From contig CANMDT010000001.1 of the NCBI GenBank assembly GCA_947496715.1, positions 1 through 64,000 on the forward strand: a stretch of DNA of 64,000 nucleotides, read 5' to 3'. Below, piece by piece: positions 1 through 8,028 of the stretch. Source of the DNA: Myxococcales bacterium (GTDB lineage Bacteria > Myxococcota_A > Bradymonadia > REDH01). Position 1 is the stretch's first letter, and every line of letters starts with the position of its first letter. The notes under the pieces are model-generated. The model was not told the DNA's origin. It searched no databases and saw nothing but the letters and a program-made list of their open reading frames with translations. The translations under genes were made by a program, and so were the position numbers.

Positions 1-522
1 GTCGACCCAGGCGGCGGCATCGGCAGCGCTGGCGGCGAAGACGAGCTTGGGGAGCAGTTGGGATGCCTCGGGGAGCGAGGCCAGGTAGGCGCGTGCGAGC
101 CGGCCGTAGGGGGCATGCTCGGGGTTCGCGATGGCGATCGTTGTGACTGCGTCGGAGGCGAGTGTCGCGACCGTGGCGGGGAGCATGAGGTGGGGTGCGA
201 CAGCGAGGGCGAGGTGGCCTGTGGCGAAGGGGCGGCGCGAGCCGTTGTCGCAGCGGTCCGAGGGCAGGAGGCGGTCGAGGGTGGCGCTGTCGGCCGAGAG
301 GAGGAGGTCGAAGGGGGCGCCGGCGAGGAGCTGGGTAGCGAGCTGGCCCGAGGGGCCGGCGACAACGGTCACGGGGCCGCCGAGCGCCTCGCTGAGCTGA
401 GCCTTGTAGGTGTGGGCCCACGGGGCGAGGTCGGTGGCAACGGCGATGGTGACGGGCTGCTGCGCTGGGGCTGACCCGCAGGCCGCGAGCGCAGTCGCGT
501 AGAAGATCAGGGTTGGGCGCAT
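1..522 (-). CDS. modA: Molybdate ABC transporter substrate-binding protein ModA-like, truncated by window edge
   Basis: Reading the minus strand from the ATG at 522 gives 174 codons with no stop, running off the left edge, so the ORF track missed it. The N-terminus is a short lipoprotein signal ending in LAAC-G. It is followed by VTIAVATDLAPW, the GPSGQLATQLLAGAPFDLLLSAD segment and GHLALAV. This is the typical ModA layout: an opening strand, a GSSG-like oxyanion loop, then the 'G..DLF.SA' strand. ModA family members bind molybdate or tungstate in the periplasm and deliver it to ModBC. The permease and ATPase would lie further left. A lipid-anchored substrate-binding protein in a Gram-negative is mildly unusual. 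The ligand could be another oxyanion. Confidence 0.82.
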   Translation of the reverse strand, partial: MRPTLIFYATALAACGSAPAQQPVTIAVATDLAPWAHTYKAQLSEALGGPVTVVAGPSGQLATQLLAGAPFDLLLSADSATLDRLLPSDRCDNGSRRPFATGHLALAVAPHLMLPATVATLASDAVTTIAIANPEHAPYGRLARAYLASLPEASQLLPKLVFAASAADAAAWVD

Positions 523-612
523 CGCCTTCGTCACCGGAAAGAACTGTTTGGAGTTTGCTTGCATCTAAGGGGTGGTTGGCGCAAGAGGCCACAGTCTTGT
601 TCAAGGTGGATC

Positions 613-1362
613 ATGTCGGTTCTCGGTCGTACGCTCTGTTTGTCTGTTCTCTTCTCGGTAGCGGGTTGCGCGAAGTCCAGCGACGCACCGGCCGATGATA
701 CCTCGGGGGCTGGCAGCGGCTCGGCAGGGAACGGCGCCGAGGCTTCGGGCAGCGGCGCCACAGAGGCCAGCGGCTCCGGCGCAACGGGCACCGTCGACGG
801 TAGCGGAACAGAGGCCAGCGGAGACACGGGTGCAGGCTCAGGCAGCGGCACCCTCACAGAGGTAGGACACATGGAAGGAAGGATTGACCACACGGTGAAG
901 CGGCTCGACGGCACGGAGACGAGCCTTCAGGACTACCGCGGCAAGGTGATGTTGGTGGTGAATGTGGCGAGCGAGTGCGGCCTCACGCCGCAGTACGAAG
1001 AGCTGCAGGCCCTCCACACAGCTTACGAGGCGCGCGGCCTCAAGGTGCTCGGCTTCCCCGCCAACGAGTTCGGTTCGCAGGAGCCCGGGACGAGCACGGA
1101 GATCGCCACCTTCTGCTCGAGCCGATACGGCGTGACCTTCGACATGTTCGACAAGATTGTGGTCAAGGGCGTGAAGATTGCGCCGCTCTACCGCACGCTC
1201 ACGACCGAGTCTCCTGAGGCCTTCCAGGGCGAGATCGCATGGAACTTCGCCAAGTTCCTGGTCGACAAGAATGGCTTCGTCATCAACCGCTTCGCACCCA
1301 CGACGCTGCCCATGAGCGCCGAGGTGACTGCCGCCATCGAGGCTGCGCTCACCGCGCCGTAG
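613..1362 (+). CDS. Lipoprotein glutathione peroxidase (thioredoxin-type GPx)
   Basis: A 249-residue protein. I chose the ATG at 613 because it begins a clean lipoprotein signal (SVAGC19); the track start at 559 adds a hydrophilic extension. Residues 20-80 are a Ser/Gly/Ala/Thr-rich tether. The GPx domain covers about 88-249. The NVASECGLTPQY motif carries the peroxidatic C122, FGSQEPG carries Q156, and WNF carries W210 and N211, which completes the catalytic tetrad. C168 in ATFCSSRYGVTF is the likely resolving cysteine of the thioredoxin-dependent type. The enzyme should reduce hydroperoxides at the periplasmic face of a membrane. Its 3' end overlaps the convergent aldolase-like gene by 14 bp. 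Most bacterial GPx proteins are cytoplasmic or lack a tether, so the anchored form is unusual. Confidence 0.93.
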   Translation: MSVLGRTLCLSVLFSVAGCAKSSDAPADDTSGAGSGSAGNGAEASGSGATEASGSGATGTVDGSGTEASGDTGAGSGSGTLTEVGHMEGRIDHTVKRLDGTETSLQDYRGKVMLVVNVASECGLTPQYEELQALHTAYEARGLKVLGFPANEFGSQEPGTSTEIATFCSSRYGVTFDMFDKIVVKGVKIAPLYRTLTTESPEAFQGEIAWNFAKFLVDKNGFVINRFAPTTLPMSAEVTAAIEAALTAP

Positions 1363-1969
1363 CGACTTTGGCGGAGAGCCTGTCGAGCAGTTCAAGCAGA
1401 GCCTCAGGGCTCTCCGCAGCAGCCATGAGACCGTCCTCGTGACCGCTCATCGCGGCCGCAAAGGAGTCCGTCTCGCAAGAGGCGATCTCGGAGAGCGATG
1501 CTGCCATGGCAGGTGTGCCGTAGGTGGCCGAGGCAGGGGTCTTCGGTAGCGCGATGGCGCCAGCGCAGGCTGCCTTCCAAAGCGCAGGGTGGTGGATGTG
1601 GCAGACGAAGGCTGCGTTGCAGGCCTGATAGATCGCCGCGTGGGTGAGCGACTCGGAAGAGGGCTTGCCAGCGCCCTCGGACCAGAGCTCGTTGGTGGCG
1701 GGGGAGGCTACGGTGACGGTCACCCAATGGAGGGCGGCGAGTGTTGCGAGGTGGCCGGTCTGGGTGGCGCTGACGAGGAAGGCATCACCGGCAAGACGCC
1801 GGCTCACATTGCCGTAGCCAAGGCCTCCGTAGCGCGCAGGGTCGCGGCCAATCCAGCCTCGGGCTCGGAGCGCGTCTCGAAGTCCTGAGAGGATCCCGAT
1901 CGCTTCAGCGTCAGGGAGCGGCGCGTCCCGATGGTGGAGCTGAAACTGAATGACGCCGTCGGAGGCCAC
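1349..1969 (-). CDS. Class II aldolase/adducin-like protein
   Basis: A 206-residue protein starting at a GTG (1969); no in-frame ATG exists in the N-terminal region. It shows the class II aldolase/adducin fold signature: a GLGYGNVSRRL segment near residue 50, then SSESLTHAAIYQ, then the zinc-binding CHIHHPALW (the HxH pair), and a third likely metal histidine in SGHEDGL near the C-terminus. Family members cleave or epimerise sugar phosphates such as fuculose-1-phosphate or ribulose-5-phosphate, or act as MtnB-type dehydratases. The substrate cannot be told from sequence. The gene is convergent with the GPx gene and divergent from the DUF4920 lipoprotein, so it is probably a single-gene unit. 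Confidence 0.85.
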   Translation of the reverse strand: MASDGVIQFQLHHRDAPLPDAEAIGILSGLRDALRARGWIGRDPARYGGLGYGNVSRRLAGDAFLVSATQTGHLATLAALHWVTVTVASPATNELWSEGAGKPSSESLTHAAIYQACNAAFVCHIHHPALWKAACAGAIALPKTPASATYGTPAMAASLSEIASCETDSFAAAMSGHEDGLMAAAESPEALLELLDRLSAKVATAR

Positions 1970-2054
1970 GCGTTGTTGCCCTGCGGTTGAAGAAGCGAGG
2001 CGTTCGGTCTAGCAGCCTCCGCAGAGCAACGGAACGCAGCGCGTGGAGGCAGCA

Positions 2055-2693
2055 ATGAGGCAGTTTGGATTGGCGTTGATGATGATGGGACTGGTCGCTT
2101 GTGGCACACCGACGCCGGCAGCAGCGCCCGCCGGCAGCGGCTCCGCAGAGGCAGTGCAGAAGGCGGTGCCTACGTTGGCCGCAGCAGCGCCCGCCGCCGC
2201 CCCCGCACCCGTTGCTCCGCCCGCCGAGGGCTCCGCGGAGCCGGCGAAGGGGCTCGGATTTGACCGCACGCCGCCCGACCAGGCGGCCGGGACGACAGCG
2301 CACTACGGTTGGGCCTTCACGACGGCCGGACCGGCCATGCCCATCTCGACGGCCATCGAGGCCTGCGTCCCCTCGGGCAAGGTCTGCCGCATCGCCGCAA
2401 AGGTCTCCGGCGTCTGCCAGAACAAGGGCTGCTGGATGACGCTGACGGCGCCCGAGCTCAAGCAGGAGGTTCGGGTGAAGTTCAAGGACTACGCCTTCTT
2501 CATGCCGAAGAACGCCATGGGCGGGAAGGTGGACATCGAGGGCGTGCTGACCGAGCGGGAGATGTCGCAGGACGAGGCGCAGCACTATGCCGACGATGCG
2601 GCGAAGGCGGGAGAGGCACCGCGCAAGGTGAAGGGGCCTGTGAAGGCCTATCAGATCATGGCAACCGGCGCGGACCTCTCGCTCGGCAAGTAG
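2055..2693 (+). CDS. DUF4920-type lipoprotein
   Basis: The start is taken at the ATG at 2055, preceded by GGAGG at 2045-2049; the track start (GTG 2043) lies inside that Shine-Dalgarno. The 212-residue product has a lipoprotein signal ending in GLVAC, then an Ala/Pro/Ser-rich spacer to about residue 70. The conserved domain has the DUF4920 pattern: CRIAAKVSGVCQNKGCWMTL with paired cysteines, then VRVKFKDYAFFMPK and a VDIEGVL strand. The family is usually periplasmic and of unknown biochemical role, often annotated near metal or redox functions. The stop codon overlaps the GTG of the next gene, so the two are probably co-translated. Confidence 0.82.
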   Translation: MRQFGLALMMMGLVACGTPTPAAAPAGSGSAEAVQKAVPTLAAAAPAAAPAPVAPPAEGSAEPAKGLGFDRTPPDQAAGTTAHYGWAFTTAGPAMPISTAIEACVPSGKVCRIAAKVSGVCQNKGCWMTLTAPELKQEVRVKFKDYAFFMPKNAMGGKVDIEGVLTEREMSQDEAQHYADDAAKAGEAPRKVKGPVKAYQIMATGADLSLGK

Positions 2694-3352
2694 TGGGCGT
2701 GGAGCGGAGCGCCGAAGAGCGCCGGGCCTTTATACTGGCGCAGACGCGGCTGGCGCCTGTGCCGGGGCTGAAGGGTGTGCTGCTTCGGACTGCGGACGCG
2801 GCGTTTCCGCTCTGGCATGAGGCAGCAGATTGGCTCAAGCGTGGCGAGCTCGCCCTGCCCTTCTGGGCCTTTCCCTGGGCTGGCGGCGTGGGGCTGGCAC
2901 ACCATCTGCAGCTGCATCCGGAGCTCGTCTCGGGCAGACAGGTGACCGACGTGGCGAGCGGGAGCGGCCTGGTGGGCATCGTGGCGGCGAAGCTCGGCGC
3001 GGCGCAGGTGCACTGCCTCGACATCGACCCGATGGCGGCAGAGGCGGCGGCACTGAATGCTGCGGCGAACGGCGTTGAACTGGTAGCGGAGACGGCTGAT
3101 GTGACGGCACTCGCGCCGCGTGGCGGCCTCATCCTTGCGGGCGACATCTGTTACGAGGGGCCGATGGCCGGAGCGATGCTGGCCTGGCTCCGGAGCTGCG
3201 TGGAGGCAGGCGCCGAGGTGATGCTGGGCGACCCAGGGCGCCACTACCTCGACGCTGCCGGCCTGGTCTGCCTGGGTCGCTACCGGCTGCCCTCGTCGCG
3301 TGAGCTGGAGGCCGGCGATGAGGCCGTCTGCTCCGTCTACCGGCTCTCCTGA
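2693..3352 (+). CDS. ETFB-lysine/PrmA-like class I methyltransferase
   Basis: The track ORF begins far upstream, but only the part after 2693 is real coding. A GTG at 2693 overlaps the last base of the preceding TAG; GTG 2699 is an alternative. The roughly 219-residue product carries LPFWAFPWAGGVGLA, then the SAM-binding motif I VTDVASGSGLVGIVAAKLGA, then DIDPMAAEAA and the characteristic GDPGRHYL near the C-terminus. This matches the family of ETF-beta lysine methyltransferases and nicotinamide-methyltransferase-like COG3897 proteins. Such proteins methylate lysines on electron-transfer flavoprotein or related targets. The actual substrate is an inference. The 3' end overlaps the convergent DPPY methylase by 16 bp. 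Confidence 0.8.
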   Translation: MGVERSAEERRAFILAQTRLAPVPGLKGVLLRTADAAFPLWHEAADWLKRGELALPFWAFPWAGGVGLAHHLQLHPELVSGRQVTDVASGSGLVGIVAAKLGAAQVHCLDIDPMAAEAAALNAAANGVELVAETADVTALAPRGGLILAGDICYEGPMAGAMLAWLRSCVEAGAEVMLGDPGRHYLDAAGLVCLGRYRLPSSRELEAGDEAVCSVYRLS

Positions 3353-4173
3353 TCGGGGCGTGGCGCCCGCTTGCGGAAGAGCATGAGGTAGTTGAAGCCG
3401 CGGAGGAAGAAGTTGCCCTCGTCTGCGGCCTTGCGGAAGTTGCCCATCTCGAGCGTCCGGTTGTGCCGCGTAACAGCGACGACATCGATGGGGTCGAGGT
3501 ACTGCCGCGCCGCCGCGAAGAGGTCGAAGCCGAGCGGCTGAAAGGGGCGGTCTTTCTTGAAGACGTCGCAGACGTAGATGGCGAGGACGCCGTCGTTTCG
3601 GAGCACGCGGACCGCCTCGTCAATTGCGAGCTTCATGGCGCGCTGGTAGCGGCCATCGCCCTTGAGCTTTCCGATGCAGCGGGGGTCGTCGGAGTAGTCG
3701 AGGTTGTCTGCGTAGGGCGGGTCCATGAAGACGAGGTCGACAGTGGCATTCTTGAGCGGGATGCTCCGTGCGTCGGCCTGCTGGATGTCGGGGCGGGTGG
3801 GCGCGAGGTCGAAGCCAAGGCCGGTGCGGCCTGTGTCGCGGCAGACATCCAAGGTGGTACCGGAGCCGCAGAAGGGGTCGAGGACTGTAGCGCCCGGCTC
3901 GGAGAAGCGCTGAATCACATTCCAGATGACATAGGAGGGGGTTGCACCCTCGTAGGACTGGCTCCCCTGCTGCGTCTGTCCGTAGTGCTGCGACGGGTAG
4001 TCCCAGAGGGTGGTGACCTGCTTGGAGAGCGGCGGCTTTTCGGGGCGGGTGTGGCCGGCGGTGATGGCGGGGCGCGGCGGGCCAGGAGGCTGATAGCGGG
4101 GACCGACGCCGACCGGAGCTCCATAGAAATCGGCATTGCGGGGAGCTGCGGGGCGCTTGGGACGCTGGGTCAT
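3337..4173 (-). CDS. DPPY-motif nucleic-acid methyltransferase (N6/N4 or Trm11-like order)
   Basis: A 278-residue protein. The true start is the ATG at 4173, whose ATGA overlaps the transporter stop; the 702-residue track ORF reads through two other genes. Motif I (VLDPFCGSGTTLDV) comes at about residues 95-110 and precedes motif IV (DLVFMDPPYADNLDYSDD). This motif order differs from the beta-class modification methylases. It fits Trm11/UPF0020-like enzymes and a small group of orphan DNA methylases with EMGNFRKAA and GNFFLRGFNYL at the C-terminus, both present here. No restriction enzyme gene is adjacent. The two operon partners act on or near tRNA modification, so an RNA substrate is possible. 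The DNA versus RNA target is unresolved. Confidence 0.8.
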   Translation of the reverse strand: MTQRPKRPAAPRNADFYGAPVGVGPRYQPPGPPRPAITAGHTRPEKPPLSKQVTTLWDYPSQHYGQTQQGSQSYEGATPSYVIWNVIQRFSEPGATVLDPFCGSGTTLDVCRDTGRTGLGFDLAPTRPDIQQADARSIPLKNATVDLVFMDPPYADNLDYSDDPRCIGKLKGDGRYQRAMKLAIDEAVRVLRNDGVLAIYVCDVFKKDRPFQPLGFDLFAAARQYLDPIDVVAVTRHNRTLEMGNFRKAADEGNFFLRGFNYLMLFRKRAPRPDQESR

Positions 4174-4904
4174 GTGTGTTGGCCTGGGGGCGTCTCGGCT
4201 GCGTCGCCCGAGAACTGGAAGGGGTTGAAGTTGGTGTTGGTGTCGAAGACATCGACGCCCTCGGCCCGCTTGAGTGCGCCGACGAGGAGATAGGTGACGG
4301 GCGTTGCGAGGACCTCGAGTGCGACCTTGAGGAAGTAGTTGTTGATGCAAACCGCGATAAGGTCCTCTACGGGCCAGACGCCCGCGGCAAAGCCTACGAG
4401 GCTCGGCAGGACGAAGAAGGCGAGCGGGTAGAAGATGACGCTGTCGACGGCCTCGCCGACAATGGTGCTTCCGACGGTGCGGGTCCAGAGATGCTTGCCG
4501 CGGGTCATCACCTTCATCTTTGCCAGAACAAAGGAGTTGCAGAACTCGCCGATGAAGTAGGCGATCATGGAGGCGATGAGGACGTAGGGGCTCTGGCCCA
4601 GGATGGTCTCGAAGGCGGCCTGGTTTTGGAAGCCGGGCGCAGGGGTGGCGCGGACGCAGAGCTGGAAGATGGCGGCTGCCAGACCAACGCTTGCAAAGCC
4701 GAGCCAGATGACGCGGCGCGAGGCCTTGTAGCCGTAGACCTCGGTGAGCACGTCGCCGAAGATGTAGGAGACCGGGAAGACGAAGATGCCGACGCCGATG
4801 GTGTAGCCCATGAGGACGGTGGTTTTGGCGGCCACGAGGTTGGAGACGAGCAATGCCGTGATGAAGACGGCGGTGAGAAGGTCGAGGTAGCGAGTGGATT
4901 TCAT
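4170..4904 (-). CDS. yhhQ: YhhQ/QPTR-family queuosine-precursor transporter
   Basis: The start is the ATG at 4904 (the track uses 4913) because its ATGA overlaps the tcdA stop codon. The 244-residue product has about six hydrophobic helices and family motifs: SNLVAAKT in helix 1, PVSYIFGDVLTEVYGYKASRRVIW, AYFIGEFCNSFVLAKMK and GEAVDSVIFYPLAF. QPTR/YhhQ proteins import queuosine precursors (preQ0, preQ1 or queuine) through the inner membrane. The gene is the middle member of an operon with tcdA upstream and a methyltransferase downstream, all joined by 4-bp overlaps, so their products are probably made in similar amounts. Confidence 0.92.
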   Translation of the reverse strand: MKSTRYLDLLTAVFITALLVSNLVAAKTTVLMGYTIGVGIFVFPVSYIFGDVLTEVYGYKASRRVIWLGFASVGLAAAIFQLCVRATPAPGFQNQAAFETILGQSPYVLIASMIAYFIGEFCNSFVLAKMKVMTRGKHLWTRTVGSTIVGEAVDSVIFYPLAFFVLPSLVGFAAGVWPVEDLIAVCINNYFLKVALEVLATPVTYLLVGALKRAEGVDVFDTNTNFNPFQFSGDAAETPPGQHT

Positions 4905-5728
4905 GAGGTGCATCCGTCGAAGGAGGGTTGCCTCGTAGGATGAGCGCCGGAGGCGAGAAGGTCCGCGGCGAGGGCGGCGAGGGTAAGGCCGACGGCGCCG
5001 ACGACCATGGCGGAGGTTCCGAACCCGGTTCGGCAGTCGAGTCGGGCGGGGGCGCCGGCTTCGGGCGTAGCGCAGACCTCGCCCTCCGGCGTGGGATAGA
5101 GCGCCCGCTCCTGCGAGAAGACTGCGGGGATGCCCCAGGGTTGGCGGTCAGCGACGCTCCAACCGTGGCCCGTGCGGAGGTGGCGCCGGACCTCGCGCAG
5201 GAGGGGATCGCCGGCGGTGGCGCCGAGGTCGCCGGAGGTAACAGCGGCGGGGTTCTTGCGGCCGCCTGCAGCACCCGAGACGATGAGGGGGAGCGCGCGC
5301 GCGCGGCAGAGGTGGATGAGCAGGGCCTTCTCGCGGGCGTCATCGATGGCGTCGATGACGAGGTCGGGCGAAAGCCCAAGAATCGCGTCGGCAGTGTCTG
5401 CGGCGAAGAAGTCGGCGATGACCTCAACGCTGCAGCCCGGTGCAATGGCGGCGATGCGATCGCGCATGGCGTCGACCTTTGGTCGCCCGTAATTGCCCAT
5501 GACTGCGTGGAGCTGCCGGTTGGTGTTGGTCACACAGACCTCGTCGAGGTCTACGAGAATGAGGCGGCCGACGCCCGTTCGGGCGAGCGCCTCGACTGTC
5601 CACGAGCCAACGCCGCCGACGCCGATGACCATCACCGAAGCAGCGGCGATCCGGTCGGCCGCGGCGTTGCCGTAGAGTCGTCGGATGCCGCCGAGTCGTT
5701 CTTCGTGCTCGGGCTCGGTGTGGGTCAT
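4901..5728 (-). CDS. tcdA: tRNA threonylcarbamoyladenosine dehydratase TcdA (ThiF/E1-like)
   Basis: A 275-residue ThiF-family protein. It shows RLGGIRRLYG at the N-terminus, the nucleotide-binding VIGVGGVGSWTVEALARTGVG at about residues 34-54, LVDLDEVCVTNTNRQLHA, and DAIDDAREKALLIHLC, all typical of TcdA (YgdL/CsdL). The enzyme uses ATP to cyclise t6A37 into ct6A on tRNAs reading ANN codons. It is the first gene of a minus-strand operon with the queuosine-precursor transporter and a DPPY methylase. The intergenic region to the divergent lipoprotein (5729-5835) contains an AT-richer stretch around 5762-5775 that may hold promoters for both directions. Confidence 0.93.
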   Translation of the reverse strand: MTHTEPEHEERLGGIRRLYGNAAADRIAAASVMVIGVGGVGSWTVEALARTGVGRLILVDLDEVCVTNTNRQLHAVMGNYGRPKVDAMRDRIAAIAPGCSVEVIADFFAADTADAILGLSPDLVIDAIDDAREKALLIHLCRARALPLIVSGAAGGRKNPAAVTSGDLGATAGDPLLREVRRHLRTGHGWSVADRQPWGIPAVFSQERALYPTPEGEVCATPEAGAPARLDCRTGFGTSAMVVGAVGLTLAALAADLLASGAHPTRQPSFDGCTS

Positions 5729-5835
5729 GCGGGCTGTGTGGGTTGGCGCTAGCGTGCGCGCGCTTTATTGCATAGTTGCGCCGATGACCAGAAACGCCCT
5801 GCCAGCAGGGTGCAACCGACCGAGACGAGGGACGC

Positions 5836-8001
5836 GTGAAGAAGCATTCTTGGAACTGGAGCCTCTGCCTGCTGTTCGCGGCCTGTGGGGACGATGCGAA
5901 GTCAGGCGGCGCGGAGGCCGACACGGCCGTGGAGGACAGCGCGGTCGCAGACACAGGGGCCGATACCGACACCGAGACGGATGGCAGCGCCGCCGACACC
6001 CTTGAAGACACAGCCCCGGACGGCTCCGGGAGCGGCGCAGACACGACGCCTGTCGATACGACGCCGGCGCCAGAAGGCGACTATCGCCAGCCCTTCGATC
6101 CCAGCCTCTTTTGCGAAGCAACGCCGCCCGTCTGCTCATCGGCGACCGACCTGTCGACCTACGCGATGCTGCGCAAGGATGCGTCGCTCGACGAGCGGCT
6201 CTACCCCGAGTTCACCGACCCGCCGCGTGATGGTGGACGGGTTCAGATTGTCGGCATCGCAGCTGCTTCGGGTCGGGTCCGGAGCGTGCTTGTGGACGAG
6301 CGCGATCTTGAGGCCGAAGTGTCGGCACAGAACGCGACGATGGAGTGGTACCACGTGTGGCCGGAGGAGGTGGTCGCCGGTCAGCCGATCTGGCTCAGCC
6401 TGCACAGCCGGTCTGCTGCCTGGGACGATCAGACCGTCCACAAGGTCACCATTGTCACGGACGAAGGCGACGCGCTGAGCGAGCGTGTGGTGATGACCAC
6501 GACCACCCTGCCCATCACCTACGTGACCACAGCAAACGAGGGGACACGGCTGCTCATCCACGTACAGAACCGGGACGAGCGGGAGGCGAGCATCCGCGCG
6601 ATCACGGTCAATGGCATCCGCTATGATGCCGCCGAGGTTTGCGGGCTAAGCGGACCGATCGCGCCGGGCGCGACGGTGCGGGCGGAGTTCAAGCTCTGCG
6701 AGCCGCTCAAGCCTGGCGACGCCTGGAGCGTGGTGCTCGACGACGGCACGGGCGTCCCGTCGGTGGGGGCCGGCCGCGTGGTTCCGGAGCAGTTTCCGAT
6801 CGAGGCGTGGCCTGTGTCGGACGAATGCCCCGTGCCGACGAACGAGGCCGACACGACCGCGCTGACCCAGCACCTCGATGCAGGTTTCGACACCTTCTAT
6901 CTCTACTGGAACGGCCGCTGCAACGCACCCACCGCGGAGGTGCTGAACAGCATCGCGCCGCAGCGGAGCGACTACCATGTGCTGATCGGCGACGACTATC
7001 TCTCGTCACCCGATGCCGGCACCGGTCTCATCGACACCACGCGCGCGGCCGGCTTCCTGATTGGCGATGAGGTCGACGGAGAAATCTACGACGCCGATGG
7101 CCTCTCACGGGCAAACCTCAAGGCACGGGAGGCGAGGCAGCTCTGGTCGATGCACCCGGAGCTTCCTGTCTACAACGGCGCCAAGACACATGGTCATGTG
7201 GGCACCTTCGCCGGCATCGCCGACATCCAGGGCATCGACTACTACATCGCCGCCTGCGCTCCCCACATCACCGAGGACGGGGCGCCCATCCAGCTGCTCG
7301 GCGCCTACGACTTCCTTCGTAACACGCGAGAGAACATGATGCCGCTGCCGACCTGGCAGTATGCGCAGGGGCTCCACAGCGGATGGAACCTGACGCGGGG
7401 CACGGAGGTGTTCCATCGGCAGCCCGCGCCGCAGGAGGTCATCTTCCAGGCCTTCTCCGCGATGGCGGCGGGCGCCAAGGGGTTGATGTGGTTCCAGACC
7501 TCGCTGGAGGAGGCGGCTGCGGCGCCGCGGTCGTGGGAGGCGATCGGGGCATCGAACAGGGCCTTCCGCGCGGTGCGAAACATGCTGCGCGAGGGCGACC
7601 TGTCGCACCAGGCGACGGTGCTGTCGGGCGAGGTCTTGGCGCAGACCATCACGGCGCGGGCGGGCATCGTCCTGCCGCTGCTGAATCTCAATACCACCTC
7701 TTCGGTGACCGACGCGCTCTGCCTCCGAAACGCCCTCTTCCCCGAGGATGTGCCGCACTGGATCTTCGGCGAGACCGAGGCGAGGGTGACCGTGAAATTG
7801 GCGCCCGAGCAGCGGCTCACCGATGTCTTCGAACTCGGCCTCGACGGCCTGCTGCATGAGGCGGAGTGGTACACCGACGCTGAGGCGCGGACGGTGACCA
7901 TCGAGGCAATTCCGATGTCGAATGAGGCGCCGGCCAGGCTCTTCGTGCTGGCGGGTGATCGTGAGCTCCGGCGAGAGATCGAGGCGATTCTTGCCGAGTA
8001 G
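5836..8001 (+). CDS. Large lipoprotein with a glycoside-hydrolase-like barrel
   Basis: A 721-residue protein from a GTG at 5836, preceded by GAGGGA. It has a lipoprotein signal (LLFAAC), then an Asp/Thr/Ser/Gly tether to about residue 85. A beta-rich N-terminal half (about 100-330) is followed by a segment resembling a TIM-barrel glycosidase: GFDTFYLYWNG, AAGFLIGDEVDGEIYD, IQGIDYYIAACAPH, MPLPTWQYAQGL and GAKGLMWFQTS. The acidic pair in GDEVDGE sits where a barrel catalytic acid could be, and WFQTS resembles the strand before a late barrel strand. I do not recognise the exact family, so a carbohydrate-active role is inference. It probably sits on the outer membrane. A strong hairpin follows the stop codon. 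Confidence 0.7.
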   Translation: MKKHSWNWSLCLLFAACGDDAKSGGAEADTAVEDSAVADTGADTDTETDGSAADTLEDTAPDGSGSGADTTPVDTTPAPEGDYRQPFDPSLFCEATPPVCSSATDLSTYAMLRKDASLDERLYPEFTDPPRDGGRVQIVGIAAASGRVRSVLVDERDLEAEVSAQNATMEWYHVWPEEVVAGQPIWLSLHSRSAAWDDQTVHKVTIVTDEGDALSERVVMTTTTLPITYVTTANEGTRLLIHVQNRDEREASIRAITVNGIRYDAAEVCGLSGPIAPGATVRAEFKLCEPLKPGDAWSVVLDDGTGVPSVGAGRVVPEQFPIEAWPVSDECPVPTNEADTTALTQHLDAGFDTFYLYWNGRCNAPTAEVLNSIAPQRSDYHVLIGDDYLSSPDAGTGLIDTTRAAGFLIGDEVDGEIYDADGLSRANLKAREARQLWSMHPELPVYNGAKTHGHVGTFAGIADIQGIDYYIAACAPHITEDGAPIQLLGAYDFLRNTRENMMPLPTWQYAQGLHSGWNLTRGTEVFHRQPAPQEVIFQAFSAMAAGAKGLMWFQTSLEEAAAAPRSWEAIGASNRAFRAVRNMLREGDLSHQATVLSGEVLAQTITARAGIVLPLLNLNTTSSVTDALCLRNALFPEDVPHWIFGETEARVTVKLAPEQRLTDVFELGLDGLLHEAEWYTDAEARTVTIEAIPMSNEAPARLFVLAGDRELRREIEAILAE

Positions 8002-8024
8002 GCCCCCAGCGGTGGCGGGGGGCC
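8001..8024 (+). terminator. GC-rich hairpin between lipoprotein and AEC transporter
   Basis: GGCCCCC pairs with GGGGGCC across a 10-base loop. It starts on the last base of the upstream stop codon. There is no U-tract, so an intrinsic terminator is doubtful. The right arm contains the G-run that would serve as ribosome-binding site for the ATG at 8029, so the hairpin could instead lower translation of the transporter. Confidence 0.35.
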
Positions 8025-8028
8025 TGTC

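Noticed and set aside
3337-5445. 702-residue methylase ORF as one protein
   Set aside because: The N-terminal 424 codons are shadows of tcdA and yhhQ; the true start is the ATG at 4173 with ATGA overlap.
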